A stretch of DNA of 58,432 nucleotides from Chromera velia (Eukaryota > Sar > Chromeraceae), in the NCBI GenBank assembly GCA_018398765.1, contig JAHBMJ010001317.1:21555-79986 (forward strand). The letters are read 5' to 3'. The position numbers were made by a program, and so were the translations under genes. Within the stretch, counting starts at the first letter, position 1. Each line of letters opens with the position of its first letter. The notes under the pieces are model-generated. The model searched no databases. It was not told the DNA's origin and saw only the letters and a list, made by a program, of their open reading frames with translations. Positions 55,178 to 58,432 of this stretch are shown here, in pieces.

Positions 55178-55660
55178 AGGGTTGTTAAGTACAGACAACT
55201 GTAACTACTGAAAAATGGAACCGACCCCCAATTTTGTTTTTTTCCGGTACTTTCGGTACTTTCGTCACCAGTAAAAATTTCATAAAGTAAGGCTTTAAGC
55301 TGTTGCTTCTAGTCTTGAAGTTCTAGACTAGTTTTAGTTGAGCTTGATGTGGAAAACTGGCTATTCTCAGCGTTCTAGAGTCAAAACTCCTAGCAAAACT
55401 CTAGAAAATTAAGGAGCCATGGCGGGCCCGGCGGCGAGCAAGGCAGAGTGGGGCAGTTTGTTTTTAGTGAGCAGGGCAGAGCTAAGTTTATTTTTAGTGA
55501 AAAAACCTAGAATCTAGTTATTTTAACGTTATAAAGCCTAGTTTAAGCAAAATTTTTGAGGTACCGAAAGTAATGGTACTAAAAAACGGAACCACCCCCC
55601 TCAAAAGTACCCTAAAAAGTACTGAAGTACCGAAAGGCATGCACGGTACTTAACAACCCT
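55178..55660. mobile_element. Inverted-repeat element, AGGGTTGTTAAGTAC ends
   Basis: The 483-bp non-coding element is bounded by 15-bp perfect inverted repeats (AGGGTTGTTAAGTAC / GTACTTAACAACCCT). The interior has GGTACTTTCGG-type words on both arms. I could not identify a target-site duplication. Confidence 0.65.
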
Positions 55661-56001
55661 AGACTTTTTCTTCTGCATCAAAAAATTATAACATAAAAAA
55701 AAATAACACAGAAACTTTGAAACTTACTAACTTTATCATACCTAGCACTAGCTTATTCCAATTCTTATTCCACTAATTGTTCTAGCTAATTTTTACACAG
55801 ATAGACATATAAACTCCAAATATCATTTATACGAAAATTGTAGCGAAATTTCATGCTGCCAATGATTTGGCGGTGAATATTAAATTATTGTTAACTTGAA
55901 TAATCTGTACAGTTTTATACAGTTTATATAAGTTGGATGTATAATTCAATTATCAATCTAGTTATTAATTTATCATACAACGAATTCCACTAGGAGGTTG
56001 G
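55661..56001. other. AT-rich spacer between inverted-repeat elements
   Basis: AT-rich DNA with no frame, no RNA gene and no inverted repeat that I could see. Confidence 0.5.
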
Positions 56002-56511
56002 TATACTGTGCTGTTAGGAGTAACCAACTGAGTTTGGTTACCTGGGCGGCCGTTAGGCCGCTTGATAACCATTTTCATCGTTACGGTAATCATATATGCA
56101 GAGTCATACTGATTACCGTTATTTTGGTAACTAAAACAATGGTAATCGTTCTTTTAAGCTAGACAAACTAATGCGTAAATCGAGTACCAAAGATAAATTT
56201 ATTGCGAAGTTCTCTTATATCCATAAAGATGTGTAAGTTAAAGTCAAGTTTTTGATATTATAGAAACAACTTAGACAAAACAAGTTTAAAAATGATCTTT
56301 TTTACATTGTATACAGTTTTTAAAGATATGTGTTTCTCTTATATTAGATCCCGATTCCCGATTCAACATATTTGCTGCGAGATACGGCCAGATTACCGCG
56401 GTAGCGGTAGTTCTCTCAGACCCCCCCAGTTACCAAATTTTTGTTACCAATTTAATAGTAACCAACAGCTTTCTGAAAAAGGCTGGTAGTTACTCCTAAC
56501 AGCACAGTATA
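56002..56511. mobile_element. Inverted-repeat element (510 bp) with 23-bp perfect ends
   Basis: The ends begin TATACTGTGCTGTTAGGAG inward and are perfect for 23 bases on both sides. A TA dinucleotide flanks each end, so a TA target duplication of Tc1/mariner type is possible but is hidden by the palindromic TATA. The interior is non-coding, with GGTAAC/GTTACC words in both orientations. Confidence 0.78.
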
Positions 56512-56590
56512 TAGATTAGTGAGTTCTTCGTGAGTTTATAGACAAAACGGCGACAGTGCTCAAAGGCACCACTAAATCACTTATCACTTT

Positions 56591-57163
56591 CCTGATGAAT
56601 TGGGAGTTGAATTGGGCGTCGAATTGGTAGTACTACCAATTTTTTACTGCCAGTAACTCCTAATTTTAAAAAATTCTAGGAAAAATTAGTACCTAGTCTA
56701 GTGAAAGAAGTACATGAAGACTATGATGAAGTTTGAAGCTAAAATTTTTTGTACGGGCTAGACAGGGGCTCACTAGTCTCTAGCCGCAGTCATTAGACTC
56801 TAATTCATTACTAGGAACAAATTCTATGAACACTTAGAGTCACCTAAAAATTGGGAGTTACCAATTTTTTTTTAGGACTAACTACCAATTTTTAAGAAAA
56901 TCCTAGAAAAAAATTGGTAACTCCCAATTTTTAGGTGACTCTAAGTATTCATAGAATTTGTTCCTAGTAATGAATTAGAGTCCAATGACTGCGGTTAAAG
57001 ACTAGTGAGCCCCTGTCTAGCCCATACACAAAATTTTAGCTTCAAACTCTATGTACTTCTTTCACTAGACTAGGTACCAATTTTTTAAAATTGGGAGTTA
57101 CTGGCGGTAAAAAATTAGTAGTACTACCAATTCGACGCCCAATTCAACTCCCAATTCATTAGG
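56591..57163. mobile_element. Fold-back element, near-complete palindrome of about 570 bp
   Basis: Two arms of about 270 bases pair along nearly their whole length. The outer ends are ATGAATTGGGAGTTG (56595) and its complement ending at 57159. The inner parts ACCTAAAAATTGGGAGTTAC (56842) and its complement (about 56917) also pair. The central loop is a few tens of bases. It is non-coding. Confidence 0.85.
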
Positions 57164-57191
57164 GTGTCCTCAAAGCCTTGCTAGTGGCTTG

Positions 57192-57238
57192 GGATTTGGC
57201 GTCGCTAAATCTAGGATTTAACCCTCAATCATCATCAT
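57192..57238. repeat. Dispersed repeat word, copy near 57.2 kb
   Basis: CGCTAAATCTAGGATTTAAC followed by CCTCAATCATCATC matches 39222-39268 and, in part, 24513-24540. It lies just outside the fold-back element, so it may belong to an older repeat into which the palindrome inserted. Confidence 0.75.
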
Positions 57239-57786
57239 CATAAATTCTCCTATAAAAATTAATTTGGAAACATTTTTTTTCTTGCTCATCTAAAGTTGAT
57301 TCTAGCTATTGACCTAGTGGCTAGCCTAGTGGTCCCATGCAGCTCTACTAGTCCTAGATATGAAATAACATCACCCTTAAATTAACTTGTTCATATTATA
57401 TACGGTAATATTTATTCTCAGGATGATCCTGGTGACAATCCCATATGCCAGATGCCATGCAACGCTCTAGGCAACGCTGCGATTGACCGAGAACTTTCCC
57501 TTGCCTAAAGTTCAAGGTTGGACGTATTCGCTACTGGATGCGGACAGCGGTGATGAGTCATAGTCATAGTCTGCGATACGGTACGGAGGTAGTACGGAGG
57601 CGATACAGTATGCCAGTGCAAACCGATGAGTCTAAGTCTCTCCCTTAACGAAGAAACCCCCCGGTGAATGCTGACCATAGTACATGAGAGAGATGCTTTC
57701 TTACGGACAAACGTACAAACAAAACAAGTCTCCGAGAATGGAATGTCGAGATCATCCATCCACAATTAAACGTATATGCATTTGAT
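57239..57786. other. Spacer 3' of the right-edge gene
   Basis: AT-rich to 57420, then mixed sequence with a repeated GGTACGGAGGTAGTACGGAGG word at 57579. It probably includes the 3' untranslated region of the minus-strand gene ending at 57787. No other gene was seen. Confidence 0.45.
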
Positions 57787-58432
57787 TTAATACAGGTCGA
57801 GCTCATCCAAGTCTCCTTGTGCCTCGCTCAACCTCTTGAAAACCTCCTCCTGCTTCAGCATTGGAGAACGAGACGAACTAGAACTACACCCAGGCCCCCC
57901 CCCAGTACTCCTGCTCGGGTCCCCCCCCCCCAGGGCCTGCGTGGCAGAAGAACGAACGGGGGCAAACAGATCCTCAGAAGGATGCATCCAGGCACGATCC
58001 CACAACCAGCCTGCAAATATAGAGAAGGAAGGAGCGCGGGACAGTAAGTCACGGTGTTGCATCTTTCTCTCTCTGCTTCTTACTCGGGGAACTCCCGAAA
58101 ACTGCAAGGGGTGGAGAGGAAGAGACAGAGAACATACGAGAGCGTAAAATGAAAAAAAAACGATGACGGGGGTAAAGGAGGGAGGGAGAATGTGTTATGC
58201 ATGCAGGATTTCTTTCTTGCATGTCCTTCCTCTACTCTCTCTTTCTTCCTGACTGACTCACTTTGACTGGCACCGTAGTTGCCAAAAGTTTTTTTCCACA
58301 GGGCCAGGCTTTCTTTTTTCTTCTCCTCCTTCTCTTTCGCTGTCTGCATCCGATGGTCAGGCAGTCCCGCCTTCCCCTGTGCGTTTTTCGCCTCTGCCCT
58401 CTTCTCCTTTCCCTGAGGCGGTCTCTGGTACC
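57787..58432 (-). CDS. 3' end of an unknown gene, 5' part off the right edge
   Basis: Two exons are visible: 58432-58262 (open at the window edge, donor AAA|GTGAGT, phase 1) and 58010-57787 (acceptor ATATTTGCAG, stop TAA). The joined frame gives at least 131 residues. The N-terminal part is Lys/Glu-rich and helical (TAKEKEEKKKESLALWKKTF), then comes GNYGASQS across the junction and WLWDRAWMHPSEDLF. A Gly/Ser-rich linker follows, and the last helix is acidic (EAQGDLDELDLY). No family was recognised. Frame and phase agreement and good splice sites support it. Other Met codons in the first exon are probably internal. Confidence 0.6.

Overview
The window is nuclear DNA of an intron-rich unicellular eukaryote using the standard genetic code: TAA, TAG and TGA all end genes here. 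No bacterial operon, phage, rRNA or CRISPR signal is visible. A hybrid histidine kinase split by introns, an ARF-type GTPase, a large secreted cysteine-rich protein, a four-helix bestrophin-like (DUF4239-type) protein with a possible plastid leader, and intergenic DNA packed with microsatellites and GCATGC-type palindromes together suggest a photosynthetic alveolate, such as a chromerid like Chromera velia. That assignment is inference.

Layout. 1-6968 (-): at least 14 exons of a secreted modular cysteine-rich protein that runs off the left edge. 8326-10204 (+): two-exon secreted protein of unknown family. 12359-13264 (-): single-exon unknown protein. 14097-17360 (+): three-exon membrane hybrid histidine kinase. 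17.4-25.3 kb: mostly non-coding, with a weakly supported small gene (20403-21497, -), a decayed exon (about 19.8-20.1 kb) and a pair of ATGA-overlapping ORFs (23805-24286, +). 25348-32139 (+): eight-exon, 1350-residue membrane protein. 32.1-36.2 kb: repeats, including a 568-bp direct duplication around an assembly N and a MITE. 36194-36994 (-): BTB-like protein. 37487-38205 (+): ARF-like GTPase with a degenerate switch I. 38.2-41.7 kb: AT-rich repeats with a MITE carrying an 8-bp target-site duplication. 41700-45731 (-): four-exon, 1063-residue low-complexity nuclear-looking protein. 46554-49457 (+): six-exon ankyrin-repeat protein. 49.5-57.8 kb: gene-poor, with three further inverted-repeat elements. 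57787-58432 (-): 3' end of another gene running off the right edge.

Exon joins were worked out by hand by requiring GT..AG borders, an open frame and matching phase across every junction. The 33 introns so defined show an unusual donor: C at position +3 in 19 of 33, with GTCAGT the commonest hexamer. Many donors sit at the start of (GTCA)n microsatellites. The genes do not form a pathway. Head-to-head pairs (BTB/ARF-like; 1063-residue protein/ankyrin protein) are separated by short gaps of about 0.5-0.8 kb that probably hold shared promoters.
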